DNA from: DASRFA01 sp035651755
Lineage (GTDB): Bacteria > Desulfobacterota > Binatia > UBA12015
Assembly (NCBI GenBank): GCA_035651755.1
Contig: DASRFA010000013.1
Location: 248,001 to 312,000 of the forward strand
Direction: 5' to 3'
Length of the DNA stretch: 64,000 nucleotides
This document shows, piece by piece, positions 34,218 to 42,715 of this stretch. The translations under genes were made by a program, and so were the position numbers. Positions within the stretch are counted from its first letter, which is position 1; each line of letters opens with the position of its first letter. The notes beneath the pieces were generated by a model that was not told the DNA's origin, made no database searches, and saw nothing but the letters and a program-made list of their open reading frames with translations.

Positions 34218-35486
34218 ATGTCAGCCGGCGCGATGAAGAGCAACGCCGACGCACGCCGCGCCGGGCCCGCCGAGCGGACGACCGCCGGCGTCGGCCTCGC
34301 CATCCTGGTCGCGGCCCTCGGCTACTTCGTCGACATCTACGACCTGATCCTCTTCAGCATCGTGCGCGTCACGAGCCTGCGCGCGATCGGCGTCCCCGAG
34401 GCCGAGCTTCTCGACCGCGGCGTGCTGCTGCTGAACATGCAGATGGGGGGCATGCTGGTCGGCGGCGTCCTGTGGGGCGTCCTCGGCGACAAGCGCGGCC
34501 GGCTCTCCGTCCTCTTCGGCTCGATCTTCCTCTACTCGCTCGCGAACCTCGCCAACGCCTTCGTGCACGACGTTCCGACGTACGCGGCGCTCCGGCTGAT
34601 CGCAGGCATCGGCCTCGCGGGCGAGCTCGGCGCGGGCATCACGCTCGTGAGCGAGCTCATGCATCGCGAGTCGCGCGGCTACGGCACGACGATCATCGCG
34701 ACCATCGGCATCTGCGGCGCCGTCGTCGCCGCGCTCGTCGGCGAGGCGTTCGACTGGCGGACGGCGTACCTCGTGGGCGGCGCGCTCGGCATCGCGCTCC
34801 TCGCGCTCCGGATCGGGGTCTACGAGTCCGGCATGTTCGAGCAGGTGAAGCAGGCCGGCGTCGCGCGCGGCAACTTCCTCTCGCTCTTCGCGCGCCGCGA
34901 GCGCGCGCGGCGCTACGTCGCGGTGATCCTGATCGGCGTGCCGATCTGGTACGTCGTCGGCATCCTCGTCACGTTCTCGCCCGAGTTCGGGAGCGCGATG
35001 GCGATGGCCGAGCCGCCGTCCGCCGGCCGCGCGGTGATGTACACGTACATCGGGCTCGCGCTCGGCGACCTCGCGAGCGGCGCCGCGAGCCAGGTCTGGC
35101 GCAGCCGGAAGCGGATCGTGGGGGCGTTCCTCGGCCTCACGGTACTCGGCGTCGCCGCGTACTTCACGATCGCGCCGTCGTCGCTGGTCGCGTTCTACGC
35201 CGTGTGCGTCGCGCTCGGGATCGCGACCGGGTACTGGGCGGTCTTCGTCACGATCGCGTCCGAGCAGTTCGGGACGAACATCCGCGCGACCGCGACGACG
35301 ACGGTCCCGAACTTCGTCCGGGGAGCGGTCGTCCTTCTGACCTCGGTCTTCCAGCTCGCGAAGCCGGCGCTCGGCGTCGTCGGGAGCGGGATCGCCGTCG
35401 GCGCGGTCGCGCTCGCCGTCGCGTTCGCGAGCCTCCGCGGGCTCGACGAGACCTTCGGCCGCGACCTCGACTTCGTCGAGGAATGA
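34218..35486 (+). CDS. MFS transporter
   Basis: A 422-residue, 12-helix major-facilitator permease with the motif GVLGDKRGRLSVLFG (A-like loop 2-3) and a central hydrophilic loop (QAGVARGNFLSLFARRERAR). Fewer acidic residues in helices than drug exporters; the family resembles sugar or organic-acid porters. ATG 34218 or ATG 34233 are possible starts. The stop overlaps the glucosidase start (ATGA), suggesting that transport and oligosaccharide hydrolysis are linked. Confidence 0.82.
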   Translation: MSAGAMKSNADARRAGPAERTTAGVGLAILVAALGYFVDIYDLILFSIVRVTSLRAIGVPEAELLDRGVLLLNMQMGGMLVGGVLWGVLGDKRGRLSVLFGSIFLYSLANLANAFVHDVPTYAALRLIAGIGLAGELGAGITLVSELMHRESRGYGTTIIATIGICGAVVAALVGEAFDWRTAYLVGGALGIALLALRIGVYESGMFEQVKQAGVARGNFLSLFARRERARRYVAVILIGVPIWYVVGILVTFSPEFGSAMAMAEPPSAGRAVMYTYIGLALGDLASGAASQVWRSRKRIVGAFLGLTVLGVAAYFTIAPSSLVAFYAVCVALGIATGYWAVFVTIASEQFGTNIRATATTTVPNFVRGAVVLLTSVFQLAKPALGVVGSGIAVGAVALAVAFASLRGLDETFGRDLDFVEE

Positions 35487-37555
35487 CCGCAGCGGACGCG
35501 GGAACCGGACGCGTGTCCGCGGCATCGGACCGGGCAATGGCGGCCAGCGTCCCGAGCTCCGCGTCCGCATCGCCGGGTGTCTTCGATCGCGCAATGATCG
35601 CGGCGCGCGGGTCGGAGCTCGAGTGGCTCGAGGCCGACGGACGCGGCGGCTTCGCGAGCGGCACGGTGGCGGGAGTCCGGACGCGCCGGTACCACGCGCT
35701 CCTCCTCGCCGCGACGACGCCGCCGACCGGGCGCTTCGTTCTCGTGAACGGCGTCGAGGCCTGGGTCGAGAGCCACGGAGCGAAGCTCGCGCTCAGCGCG
35801 CAGAGCTACGGCGACGGCATCGTCTACCCCGACGGCGCCGACCGGATCGCTCGCTTCGCGATCGACCCGTGGCCGACGTGGACGTTCGAGCTGCCTCGTG
35901 TCGGCGAGCTCGTGCAGGAGGTCCTCGTCGCTCCCGGCACGACCGCGACGATCCTTTCCTGGCGGCTCGCGGCGCCGGAGCCCGGCGTCGCGCTCGCGGT
36001 GCGCCCGCTCCTCTCCGGTCGCGACTACCACGCGCTCCACCACGAGAACGCCGCATTCCGCTTCGCGTCGGAGGTCGCGCCCGGGCGCGTCGCGTGGCGC
36101 CCGTACGACGGCGTGCCCGCGGTCGCTGCCCTGCACGGCGGCTCCTTCGAGCCGGCTCCGGACTGGTATCGGAGCTTCCTGTACGCGCGCGAGCGAGAGC
36201 GCGCGCTCGACGACCACGAGGATCTCGCGTCCCCGGGCGTCTTCCTTTTCGACCTGTCCGCTGGCGAGGCGTTCCTGGTGTTGACGGTCGCCGACGTCGC
36301 CGCGGGCGACGCGCCGTGGCTCGACTCGCTCGCGCGAGCGCCGCTCGCCGAAGCGGTCGCGCGCGTCCGCGCGGCGGAGCGGGCGCGGAGGGCGGGCGAC
36401 GGCGGTTGCCTCGAGCGCGCCGCGTCCGCGTACCTCGTGCGCGGCGCCCGCGGGCGCACGATCGTCGCCGGCTACCCCTGGTTCACCGATTGGGGTCGGG
36501 ACACGTTCATCGCGCTCCGCGGGCTCTGCCTCGCCACCGGCCGGGTCGCGGAGGCGATCGACATCGTGCTGGCGTGGGCCGGGGCCGTCTCGCAGGGCAT
36601 GCTCCCGAACCGCTTTCCGGATCGCGGCGAGGATCCCGAGTACAACGCGGTCGACGCGTCGCTCTGGTACGTCGTCGCGGTCCACGAGGTGATCGCGCAC
36701 GCCGAGCGGAACGGGGTCTGGATCGCGTCGGAAGATCGCCGGCGCCTCCGGGACGCCGTGCTCGCCATCCTCGAGGGCTACGCCGCGGGCACGCGCTACG
36801 GCATCCGCTGCGACGACGACGGCCTGATCGCCGCCGGCGAGCCGGGCGTCCAGCTCACGTGGATGGACGCGAAGGTGGGCGACTGGGTCGTCACGCCGCG
36901 CATCGGAAAGCCGGTCGAGGTGCAGGCGCTCTGGCTGAACGCGCTCGCGACGGTCGCGGACGGCGACGAGCGCTGGCGCCGCCTCCGCGAGCGCGCGCTC
37001 GCGTCCTTCCGCGAGCGGTTCTGGAACGACGCGCGCGGCTGCCTCTTCGACGTCGTCGACGCGGATCACGTCGCCGGCCGGAACGATCCGGCGCTCCGCC
37101 CGAACCAGATCTTCGCGGTCGGCGGCCTGCCGCACGCGCTCCTCGAGGGCGAGCGCGCACGCCGCGTCGTCGACGTGGTGGAGTCGACGCTCGCGACGCC
37201 GATCGGCCTCCGCTCGCTCGCGGCCGGCGAGCCGGGTTACGTCGCGCACTACCGCGGCTCGCCGCGCGAGCGCGACGGCGCGTACCACCAGGGCACCGTG
37301 TGGCCATGGCTGCTCGGTCCCTTCGTCGAGGCGTGGCTGCGCGTGCGGAGCGGCGCCCCGGAAGCGGTGCGCGCGGCGCGCGAGCGCTTCCTGCCGCCGC
37401 TGCTCGCTCACCTCGACGATGCCGGCATCGGCCACGTCTCGGAGATCGCCGACGCGGAGCCGCCGCACCGGCCGTGCGGCTGCCCGTGGCAGGCGTGGTC
37501 CGTCGGCGAGGCGCTCCGCATCCTGGCGCTCCTCGCGCCGTCGACGGCCGGCTGA
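35483..37555 (+). CDS. Glycogen-debranching-type glucosidase (amylo-alpha-1,6-glucosidase, GH133-like)
   Basis: A 690-residue enzyme. N-terminal domain: LEWLEADGRGGFASGTVAGV and TRRYHALLLAA, typical of the bacterial/archaeal GDE N-domain. Catalytic barrel: YPWFTDWGRDTFIALRGL, EYNAVDASLWYVVAVHE, GEPGVQLTWMDAKVGDW and YHQGTVWPWLLGPF, the (alpha/alpha)6 GH133 signature. It cleaves alpha-1,6 branches of glycogen. The start codon overlaps the MFS stop (ATGA). The first 30 residues are Ser/Ala-rich; an ATG at 35594 nearer LEWLEADG could be an alternative start. Glycogen synthesis genes are not in the window. Confidence 0.9.
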   Translation: MTAADAGTGRVSAASDRAMAASVPSSASASPGVFDRAMIAARGSELEWLEADGRGGFASGTVAGVRTRRYHALLLAATTPPTGRFVLVNGVEAWVESHGAKLALSAQSYGDGIVYPDGADRIARFAIDPWPTWTFELPRVGELVQEVLVAPGTTATILSWRLAAPEPGVALAVRPLLSGRDYHALHHENAAFRFASEVAPGRVAWRPYDGVPAVAALHGGSFEPAPDWYRSFLYARERERALDDHEDLASPGVFLFDLSAGEAFLVLTVADVAAGDAPWLDSLARAPLAEAVARVRAAERARRAGDGGCLERAASAYLVRGARGRTIVAGYPWFTDWGRDTFIALRGLCLATGRVAEAIDIVLAWAGAVSQGMLPNRFPDRGEDPEYNAVDASLWYVVAVHEVIAHAERNGVWIASEDRRRLRDAVLAILEGYAAGTRYGIRCDDDGLIAAGEPGVQLTWMDAKVGDWVVTPRIGKPVEVQALWLNALATVADGDERWRRLRERALASFRERFWNDARGCLFDVVDADHVAGRNDPALRPNQIFAVGGLPHALLEGERARRVVDVVESTLATPIGLRSLAAGEPGYVAHYRGSPRERDGAYHQGTVWPWLLGPFVEAWLRVRSGAPEAVRAARERFLPPLLAHLDDAGIGHVSEIADAEPPHRPCGCPWQAWSVGEALRILALLAPSTAG

Positions 37556-37566
37556 CGATCCGAGCG

Positions 37567-37603
37567 GTGCGAGCGCGGGCGGTCGCACCGCCCGCGCTCG
37601 CAC
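37567..37603. terminator. Perfect 17-bp hairpin between convergent genes
   Basis: A 17 bp stem from 37567-37583 pairing exactly with 37587-37603 around the loop CGC. It occupies the 75-base gap between the glucosidase stop and the stop of the delta-60 repeat protein on the other strand. No T-run flanks it. A bidirectional terminator or transcription/RNA-end block is the likely role. Confidence 0.65.
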
Positions 37604-37630
37604 TCCCGTCGGAGAGGGTGCCCCGATCCC

Positions 37631-39730
37631 TCAGCGCCCGCAGACGAGCGACGCGCCGTCGGCGGCGCGCTGGCACCCGCTCGCGAAGTCCGTCTCTCCG
37701 CACTCTCCCGCGCCAGCGATCGGCGCGGCGAGCGCGAGCGTCGCGCGGAGGGGGTCGAACGTCGAGAAGTCGGCGCGGCGCGTCTTCAGCGTGAAGCGGA
37801 CCGCGTCCGGCGTCGCCGCGGCGCGCCGCAGGCGAAGCCACTTGACCGGGCTCGCGGCGTGCTGGTCGCGGAACACGAGCAATGTGCCCTGCTGCTTGAC
37901 GGACCAGCCGCGCGCCGCGGCCGCGTCCCACGCGCCGGCGGGGAGGACCTCGTCGAGGACGACACCGAGCGCCGCGTCCTCGAGCACGACGTGGGCGCCC
38001 CGCTGCACGACGGCGTTCCACGCGTCGCCGCTGATCGCGAACCGGCCGGTGAGCTTCGCGACCTGCTCGCCCGCGGGCGCGTCGAGCGCGATGATCTTCA
38101 GAACCGCCGGATCCATCGGCGCGCCGAGCGTGCAGGCGTCGCACGCGTCGCCCGTGCCGTCGCCGTCGGCGTCGAGCTGATCCGGGTCCGGCGTCGCCGG
38201 GCAGAGGTCGATCGCGTCGCACGTGCCGTCGCCGTCCTCGTCGGGAAGCCGCTGGTCGACGCAGGCCGCCGTGCTGCCGTCGCACGAGTCGGCGACGTCG
38301 CACGCGTCCGCGGCCGCGCGGCACCCGGTCCCCGCCGGCGCGATCTCGCAGGTCTCGGTGCAGCAGGCGCTGTCCGGTGCCGACGGGTCGCACGCCTCTC
38401 CCGGATCGATCATCCCGTCGCCGCAGTCGTCGGCGACGAAGCGCGCGAAGGCGACGTCGTCGTCGTTCGCGTGCCGGATGCTGCCGGCGACGACGATCGC
38501 GCCGTCGGCCTGGATCGCAACCGCGTTGGCGCGATCCGCGGTGCCGCCGAAGGGAAAGGCGATCACGCTGCCCGCGAAGTGGGGGTCGAGGGTGCCGTCG
38601 ACGCGATAGCGCGCGAGCGCCGCGACGTCCTGGCCGCCGCTTCGCGCGACGCCGGCGACGGCGATCCGACCGTCCGGCGAGAGCGCGACGGCGCGGCCCT
38701 CGGACGACGTCCCGAACGCGGTCGTGACGATGCCGCCGTCGCCGAAAGCGGCGTCGAGCGCGCCGCCGCCGTCGAAGCGGGCGAGCGCGATCTGGAAGTT
38801 CCCGTCGATCCGCGCGCGGCCCGCGACCACGATGCGCCCTTCGTCGTCGAGCGCGAGCGCATTCCCGAAGGCGTCGCCGGTCGAGAAGCGGACGCGCGTC
38901 GAGCCGCCGTCTCCGAAGGAGGGGTCGAGCGCGCCCGTCGCGTCGAAGCGCGCGACCGCGAGCGCGTACTGCCCGCCGAGGGCGGAGTACCCGCCGATGA
39001 CGATCCGACCGGCAGCGTCCAGCTCGACCGCCGCCGCCTCGTCGTTGCCGCTTCCGATCGCCGCGATCGCGATCCCGCCCGCGCCGAACGTCGCGTCGAG
39101 CCGGCCGTCGCTCTCGTAGCGGACGAGCGCGACGTCGCGGTTCGCCGTCGACTTGGTGTATCCGGCGGCGATGATGCGTCCGTCAGGCTGCACCACCACT
39201 CCGGCCGCGCGATCGTCGAACGGCCCGATCGACGTGATCACCACGCCGCCCGTGCCGAAGGTCGCGTCCGGCGTCCCGTCGGCGAGGAGCCGCGCGACCG
39301 CGAAGTCCTCGCCGCTCGTCACGCGGCTGAAGCCGGCGAGGACGATTCGGCCATCGCCGTCGAGCGCGACCGCGCGCGCGCGCTCGAAGCCGCCCGCGAG
39401 GTCGAACGTCCGCACGCCGCCGGCAGCGAAGCTCGGGTCGAGCGTGCCGTCGGCGCGGAGGCGGAGCGCGAGGAAGTCGTCGTCGCTCGCCGCCGACGAT
39501 CCGGCCGCGACGATCCGACCGTCGGGCTGGAGCGCGAGCGCGAACGCGAAGTCGTCGAGGTGGCCGACCGGGACCGTCACGATCCCGGTGCCGCCGAAGC
39601 TCGGGTCGAGGGTGCCCGACGGCCCGGCGAGCGCCGTCGCGGCGTGCGCGAGCCCGACGGCGACGGCGAGGAGAGCGGCGCCGATCGAGCCGTGCGCGCG
39701 CGCGCTTCCGCTCCGCCACGCGCGGCTCAC
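37631..39730 (-). CDS. Secreted delta-60 repeat protein with Cys-rich and TSP3-like domain
   Basis: A 699-residue exported protein. After a signal peptide (IGAALLAVAVGLAHAATALA) come seven delta-60 repeats of beta-propeller type (GTLDPSFGGTG, GTLDPSFAAGG, GTPDATFGTGG, GRLDATFGAGG, GALDPSFGDGG, GALDAAFGDGG, GTLDPHF) each with LQPDGRIVAAG-like strands. Then a Cys-rich CGDGMIDPGEACD repeat, thrombospondin-3-like DEDGDGTCDAIDLCP and DADGDGTGDACD calcium loops, and a C-terminal domain. Proteins of this type are large surface or extracellular proteins in delta-proteobacteria. GTG 39730 gives the signal peptide; upstream ATGs are not needed. Confidence 0.85.
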   Translation of the reverse strand: MSRAWRSGSARAHGSIGAALLAVAVGLAHAATALAGPSGTLDPSFGGTGIVTVPVGHLDDFAFALALQPDGRIVAAGSSAASDDDFLALRLRADGTLDPSFAAGGVRTFDLAGGFERARAVALDGDGRIVLAGFSRVTSGEDFAVARLLADGTPDATFGTGGVVITSIGPFDDRAAGVVVQPDGRIIAAGYTKSTANRDVALVRYESDGRLDATFGAGGIAIAAIGSGNDEAAAVELDAAGRIVIGGYSALGGQYALAVARFDATGALDPSFGDGGSTRVRFSTGDAFGNALALDDEGRIVVAGRARIDGNFQIALARFDGGGALDAAFGDGGIVTTAFGTSSEGRAVALSPDGRIAVAGVARSGGQDVAALARYRVDGTLDPHFAGSVIAFPFGGTADRANAVAIQADGAIVVAGSIRHANDDDVAFARFVADDCGDGMIDPGEACDPSAPDSACCTETCEIAPAGTGCRAAADACDVADSCDGSTAACVDQRLPDEDGDGTCDAIDLCPATPDPDQLDADGDGTGDACDACTLGAPMDPAVLKIIALDAPAGEQVAKLTGRFAISGDAWNAVVQRGAHVVLEDAALGVVLDEVLPAGAWDAAAARGWSVKQQGTLLVFRDQHAASPVKWLRLRRAAATPDAVRFTLKTRRADFSTFDPLRATLALAAPIAGAGECGETDFASGCQRAADGASLVCGR

Positions 39731-40175
39731 GCGCGCTGTCTCGTTCGCTCGACTGTCTTTCGGCACGAAGCTCGACTTTCCCGGCCGCGCCGGGACGCGG
39801 CCAGACGGGCCATCGCCGCTCCAGCAGGCCGCGTGCCGACCGACATCGGCGATTTTGCTGCGATGTCGCGGGGCGCGAGTGCGCTGGAATCTGCCGGCAT
39901 CTTGCACGCGCACCAGCTGTGACGCGAACGCGATTCTCGTCGGCCGCGGTGGGACGTTTTGCCGCACCGGGACAATGCGACTCACCGCGAGCGGCCGAAA
40001 AACGCACGCCATCCCTCGAATTCTCCGCTGCGCCGGGCCGTCCAAGGGCGCGGTGCGCAGCGCCTTCGTCCCCCCTCTCGAGCCCGACGGACGACCCGGC
40101 TCTCGCGCTCCGGCGAGGGGAGACGCCGCGCCGATTCTTTCTCGCTCCGCGCACGGCGCGGCCGCGGTCGTGCTG
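39731..40175. other. Long intergenic region between the surface protein and efflux operon
   Basis: 445 bases between divergent genes. It contains a lower-GC centre (GGCGATTTTGCTGCGATGTC about 39850 and GGGACGTTTTGCCGC about 39950), as expected for promoters. An in-frame ATG at 39975 would extend the CzcC-like protein by 67 Arg/Pro-rich residues that look unlike a signal peptide. No operator, repeat or small gene could be identified. Confidence 0.5.
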
Positions 40176-41504
40176 ATGTCGGTTTTTCTTTTCTTGCAGC
40201 GCGCGGCGCCGGCGGATGGCGCCGCGCCGGCGCCCGAGCCGGCGACGCCGGCGGTCCTCACCCCGGCCGACTACGCGGACGACGGCGCTCTCGTGCGCCT
40301 CGTGTGGCAGCACGAGCCGAGCGTCCTCGAGGCGCGCGCGGCGGCGGAGCGCGCCGCCTCCGAGGTGGTGCGCGCGCGCACGTACCCCAACCCGACGCTC
40401 GACTTCACGTGGGGCACGATCCCGGTCGGTCCGACGAACCCGCCGGATCTCGCCGACCCGATCACGAACGTCCCGAACTACACCTTCGGGCTGTCCGAGC
40501 TCGTCGAGATCGCGAAGCGCGGGCCGCGCGAGGCGGCGACCGTGGCGGAGTTCGAGCAGGCGGACAGCCAGGCGCGCGCGACCCTCCTCGCGAAGACGTT
40601 CGACCTCCTGCGCGCGATCGGCAAGATCGCTCGCTCGCAGGTCCGCCTCGCCAGCATGGCCGAGCTCGTGTCGGCCTCGAACGAGCTCCTGGACCTCGAT
40701 CGCGCGCGCGCCGCGCACGGCGATGTCGCGCCGGTCGACGTCGAGCGCGCCGAGGTGGAAGCCGTCCGGCTGCTCGCGAGCCGCGACCGCGAGGTCGCCG
40801 ACCTCAACGCCGCCCGCGCCGAGTGCACGGCGATCGTCGCGACCGGGTGTCCCGAGTTCGCGTCGCCGCACGACGCGCGGCGGTTCCTGGTGCGCGCGAC
40901 CGACGCGGCGATGCCGAGCGGCTGGTCGCACGACATCGAGGATCGCCGGCCGGACGCGCGCGCCCTCGCGGCGGGGATCCGCGCCGCGGAGCAGCGCGAG
41001 CTGCTCGGGCACCGGAAGGTCGTCCCCGACGTCACGGTGCGCGTCGGCTACACGTACGACACGTTCGTCGTGTCCGGGAACCAGCGGAACAGCCTCGCGC
41101 TCGGCGTGCAGGTTCCGCTTCCCGTGCTCGACCGCGGCCAGGCCGACGTGATGGCGGCGCACTCCGCCGCATCCATGCTCGCGGAGGAGCGCCGCGCGGT
41201 CCTCGCGTCCGGGAAGCTCGCGCTCGAGTCGGCGATCCGCCAGCGCGACGTCCTGCGATCGCGCGCGAAGCAGCTCGACGTGGCGCTCGCGAAGGCGCGC
41301 TCGGTCCGCCAGACGATCGAGGAGACGTCGCGCCGGGGCGGCGTCGCGATGTCCGACGTCCTGCTCGCGCGGCGCTCCGTCCAGGAGCTGATCCTCGAGC
41401 GCGACGACATCGATGCCGAGGCGTTCGAGGCCGCTCTGCAGATGCGCCAGACGGCGGCCCTGCTGCCCGGCGTCGCCGCACCACCCGAGGAACCCCGTCC
41501 ATGA
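40176..41504 (+). CDS. czcC: Outer-membrane efflux channel, CzcC/TolC-like
   Basis: Outer-membrane duct of a tripartite efflux pump. The mature part matches the TolC/CzcC family: long alpha-helical repeats (VLEARAAAERAASEVVRART; YPNPTLDFTWG; LDLDRARAAHGDVAPVDVER; QVPLPVLDRGQADVMAAH). The hydrophobic stretch GAAAVVLMSVFLFLQ looks like the core of a signal peptide, so ATG 40176 may be too short and an upstream start (for example ATG 39975 or a non-ATG start near 40130) may be used. The stop overlaps the CzcB start (ATGA). Confidence 0.83.
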   Translation: MSVFLFLQRAAPADGAAPAPEPATPAVLTPADYADDGALVRLVWQHEPSVLEARAAAERAASEVVRARTYPNPTLDFTWGTIPVGPTNPPDLADPITNVPNYTFGLSELVEIAKRGPREAATVAEFEQADSQARATLLAKTFDLLRAIGKIARSQVRLASMAELVSASNELLDLDRARAAHGDVAPVDVERAEVEAVRLLASRDREVADLNAARAECTAIVATGCPEFASPHDARRFLVRATDAAMPSGWSHDIEDRRPDARALAAGIRAAEQRELLGHRKVVPDVTVRVGYTYDTFVVSGNQRNSLALGVQVPLPVLDRGQADVMAAHSAASMLAEERRAVLASGKLALESAIRQRDVLRSRAKQLDVALAKARSVRQTIEETSRRGGVAMSDVLLARRSVQELILERDDIDAEAFEAALQMRQTAALLPGVAAPPEEPRP

Positions 41505-42706
41505 GCGAGATGCGATCGCCCCTTCGAGTCTCGGCCGAGGTCCCGGCCGACGGGTCGTCCGTGCGCGCCTGGCGCCGCACGGCGGCGATCGCCGGGATCG
41601 CCGGCGTGCTGGTCCTGGCGGCGGTGGTCGCGTACCGGTCGCGACGCCGCGAGGAGGAGCAGCCCCACCCGTTCACCGTCGCCGGAGACACGGTGACGAT
41701 CCCGGACGGGTCGCCGAGCTGGCGCTTCGTCGAGCTCGCCGAGGCGTCGGTCGCCGAGCGCGTGCCGGTCGAGCCCGAACCCGCGCGCGTCGCGTTCGAC
41801 GAGGCGCGGTCTTCGCCGGTCTTCGCTCCGCTCGCGGGCCGCGTCGAGTCGGTCTCGGCGCTCCTCGGGCAGCGCGTGCGGGAGGGCGACCGGCTCGTCT
41901 CGATCCGGTCCGCTGCTCTCGTCGACCTCTTCAAGGAGCGCGACGTCGAGCGGACGCGCGAGGCCGCGAAGGCGAAGGAGCTCGAGCGCGTGCGGGCGCT
42001 CGTCGGCCTGCACGCGCTTCCGGAGAAGGATCTCGTCGCCGCCGAGCAGGACCTCCGCGAGGAGCGGCTCGCGCGCGAGGCGAGCGAGCGGAAGCTGAGC
42101 AGCCTCTCGGTGTCGCCGGAAGGCGAGGAGGTCTACTGGCTCACGGCGCCGCGCTCGGGCGTCGTCGTGGAGCGCGCCGTCCTCCGCGGCGACGAGGTCG
42201 GGCCGGACCGCGCGAGCCCGCTCTTGGTGGTGGCCGACCTCGACGAGGTGGTCGTGACGGCCGACGTGCCGGAGTCGCGCGTCGCGCAGCTCCGCGTCGG
42301 ACAGGAGGCGGGCGTCACGTGGAGCGGCGGCGACGCGCCGGCGGTCACCGGCCGCATCGAGTACGTCGGCGAGGTCATCGATCCGCAGCGCCGCATGGTG
42401 AGCGTCCGGGTGCGCGTCGCGAACCCGGAGCACGCGCTCCGCCCGAACGCGTTCGTGCAGGTCGCCTTCTCGGAGAGCGGACCGCGTCACGTCGTCGTCG
42501 ATTCCGAGGCCGTCGTGACCGACGATCGCAAGGCGTTCGTGTTCGTGCGTCCCGCTGGCCGCGCCGACGCGCTCGACAAGCGTTTCGTCAAGACGGGCTG
42601 GGAGCGCGACGGCAAGGTCGAGATCCTGTCCGGCCTCGAGCCCGGCGAGACCTACGCGCGCAAGGGCGCGGTCCTCCTCCAGAACGCGATCGACCTCGCG
42701 AACTGA
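41501..42706 (+). CDS. czcB: Efflux RND transporter periplasmic adaptor, CzcB-like
   Basis: Membrane-fusion protein bridging the pump and the outer-membrane duct. The 401-residue protein has an N-terminal anchor (TAAIAGIAGVLVLAAVVAYR), a barrel-sandwich hybrid (SSPVFAPLAGRVESVSALL and YWLTAPRSGVVVERAVLRGDEV), a helical hairpin (LFKERDVERTREAAKAKELE) and a beta-barrel (VTADVPESRVAQLRVGQEA). Its start overlaps the CzcC stop and it ends 9 bases before the pump start. Confidence 0.9.
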   Translation: MSEMRSPLRVSAEVPADGSSVRAWRRTAAIAGIAGVLVLAAVVAYRSRRREEEQPHPFTVAGDTVTIPDGSPSWRFVELAEASVAERVPVEPEPARVAFDEARSSPVFAPLAGRVESVSALLGQRVREGDRLVSIRSAALVDLFKERDVERTREAAKAKELERVRALVGLHALPEKDLVAAEQDLREERLAREASERKLSSLSVSPEGEEVYWLTAPRSGVVVERAVLRGDEVGPDRASPLLVVADLDEVVVTADVPESRVAQLRVGQEAGVTWSGGDAPAVTGRIEYVGEVIDPQRRMVSVRVRVANPEHALRPNAFVQVAFSESGPRHVVVDSEAVVTDDRKAFVFVRPAGRADALDKRFVKTGWERDGKVEILSGLEPGETYARKGAVLLQNAIDLAN

Positions 42707-42715
42707 GCGCACCGC

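Noticed and set aside
39731..40175. Sigma54 promoter ahead of the efflux operon
   Set aside because: GG and GC elements occur but not with the required 10-base spacing.
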